A stretch of 18,829 nucleotides of DNA from Theodoxus fluviatilis (taxonomy: Eukaryota; Mollusca; Gastropoda; Cycloneritida; Neritidae), in the NCBI GenBank assembly GCA_034096865.1, contig JAWQFJ010018384.1, positions 1 to 18,829 of the forward strand, written 5' to 3'. Positions 18,267-18,829 of this stretch are shown piece by piece; within the stretch, counting starts at the first letter, position 1, and every line of letters starts with the position of its first letter. The position numbers and the translations under genes are program-made. The notes beneath the pieces are model-generated. The model was not told the DNA's origin and made no database searches. It saw only the letters and a program-made list of their open reading frames with translations.

Positions 18267-18600
18267 CTGGTTTTTCTCTCTCTGGCACTGGCTGTCAGTC
18301 TGACAGAGGTGGAGGAAAGAGATGGAGCTGTTGCTGTGTGGCATGGCTGTCAGTCTGACAGAGGTGGAGGAAAGAGATGGAGCTGTTGCTGTGTGGCATG
18401 GCTGTCAGTCTGACAGAGGTGGAGGAAAGAGATGGAGCTGTTGCTGTGTGGCATGGCTGGTTCAGTGTCTGGCACTGGCTGTCAGTCTGACAGAGGTGGA
18501 GGAAAGAGATGGAGCTGTTGCTGTGTGGCATGGCTGTCAGTCTGACAGAGGTGGAGGAAAGAGATGGAGCTGTTGCTGTGTGGCATGGCTGGTTCAGTGG
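18267..18600. repeat. Minisatellite array 9, 55-bp unit, five copies in two blocks
   Basis: The period is 55 bp (tgacagagg at 18301, 18356, 18411), then a 77-bp step to 18488, then 55 to 18543. Landmarks are ctgtcagtctgacagaggtg, gaggaaagagatggagctg and ttgctgtgtggcatgg. A 22-bp ttcagtgtctggcactggct type insert separates blocks of three and two. The array starts about 10 bases after the donor of exon h. The tail 18601-18829 shows no gene. Confidence 0.93.
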
Positions 18601-18829
18601 AACAAAGCCTTTTTTGAATAAGGATGGATGCACTTGAGTTAGTTGTTCCAGGGACACTCCGTGAACTCGGTGCAGGAAAAGGAAATGTGTACAAGTGGTT
18701 CTGGCTTTACATCCAACTGTCTTTCAAGGAGGGGGTGTGTGGCAGAGTTTAGTACCACCGACCTGCGTGACTCGTTGCAAGCGGGTGTGATTGTAGAAGT
18801 GTGGATGGGGGACTGGTGGCAAGCGGATG

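Overview
This window looks like an intron-rich animal nuclear genome. The evidence is GT-AG introns with conserved phases, long microsatellites, many minisatellites and a piggyBac-type element. The repeat style and the protein sequence would suit a mollusc or another lophotrochozoan, but that is an inference of low confidence. No bacterial-type genes are present.

The only protein-coding gene I can support is on the + strand. It is a large internal part of a cytoplasmic non-canonical poly(A) polymerase of the GLD2/TENT2 (PAPD4) family. I read eight exons: 5062-5176, 5657-5748, 9325-9388, 9691-9757, 13440-13516, 14930-15058, 16898-16944 and 18123-18256. They join in phase with no stop into about 241 codons. 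They carry the nucleotidyltransferase GS motif, the DxD aspartates, the third catalytic aspartate, and the start of the PAP-associated domain. The N-terminal exons (one weak candidate near 806-1007) and the C-terminal exons are outside the window or not recognised.

Most of the rest, by my estimate near 60% of the window, is tandem repeat inside the introns of this gene. There are nine or ten unrelated arrays, with main units of 32, 20/35, 69, 37, 75, 38, 48, 21/27, 25 and 55 bp. There are also ATT and TG microsatellites and a 1.1-kb TTAA-flanked piggyBac-like element containing an almost perfect inverted repeat.

The most interesting signal is that several arrays are tied to exon edges. Array 2 (20/35 bp, before the 5062 exon) and array 7 (48 bp, before the 16898 exon) are tandem copies of the 3' splice site plus the first ~20 bases of the adjacent exon. 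This leaves about 65 and exactly 25 extra acceptor-like sites respectively. In array 7 the 48-bp unit keeps the reading frame open, so use of any upstream copy would insert n x 16 residues into the polymerase. In array 2 a TGA just upstream of the true exon would end any such product. Array 5 starts within about 5 bases of a 5' splice site, array 9 about 10 bases after another, and array 1 directly after a strong acceptor-like tract. The other long reading frames in the window come from repeats and are not treated as genes.
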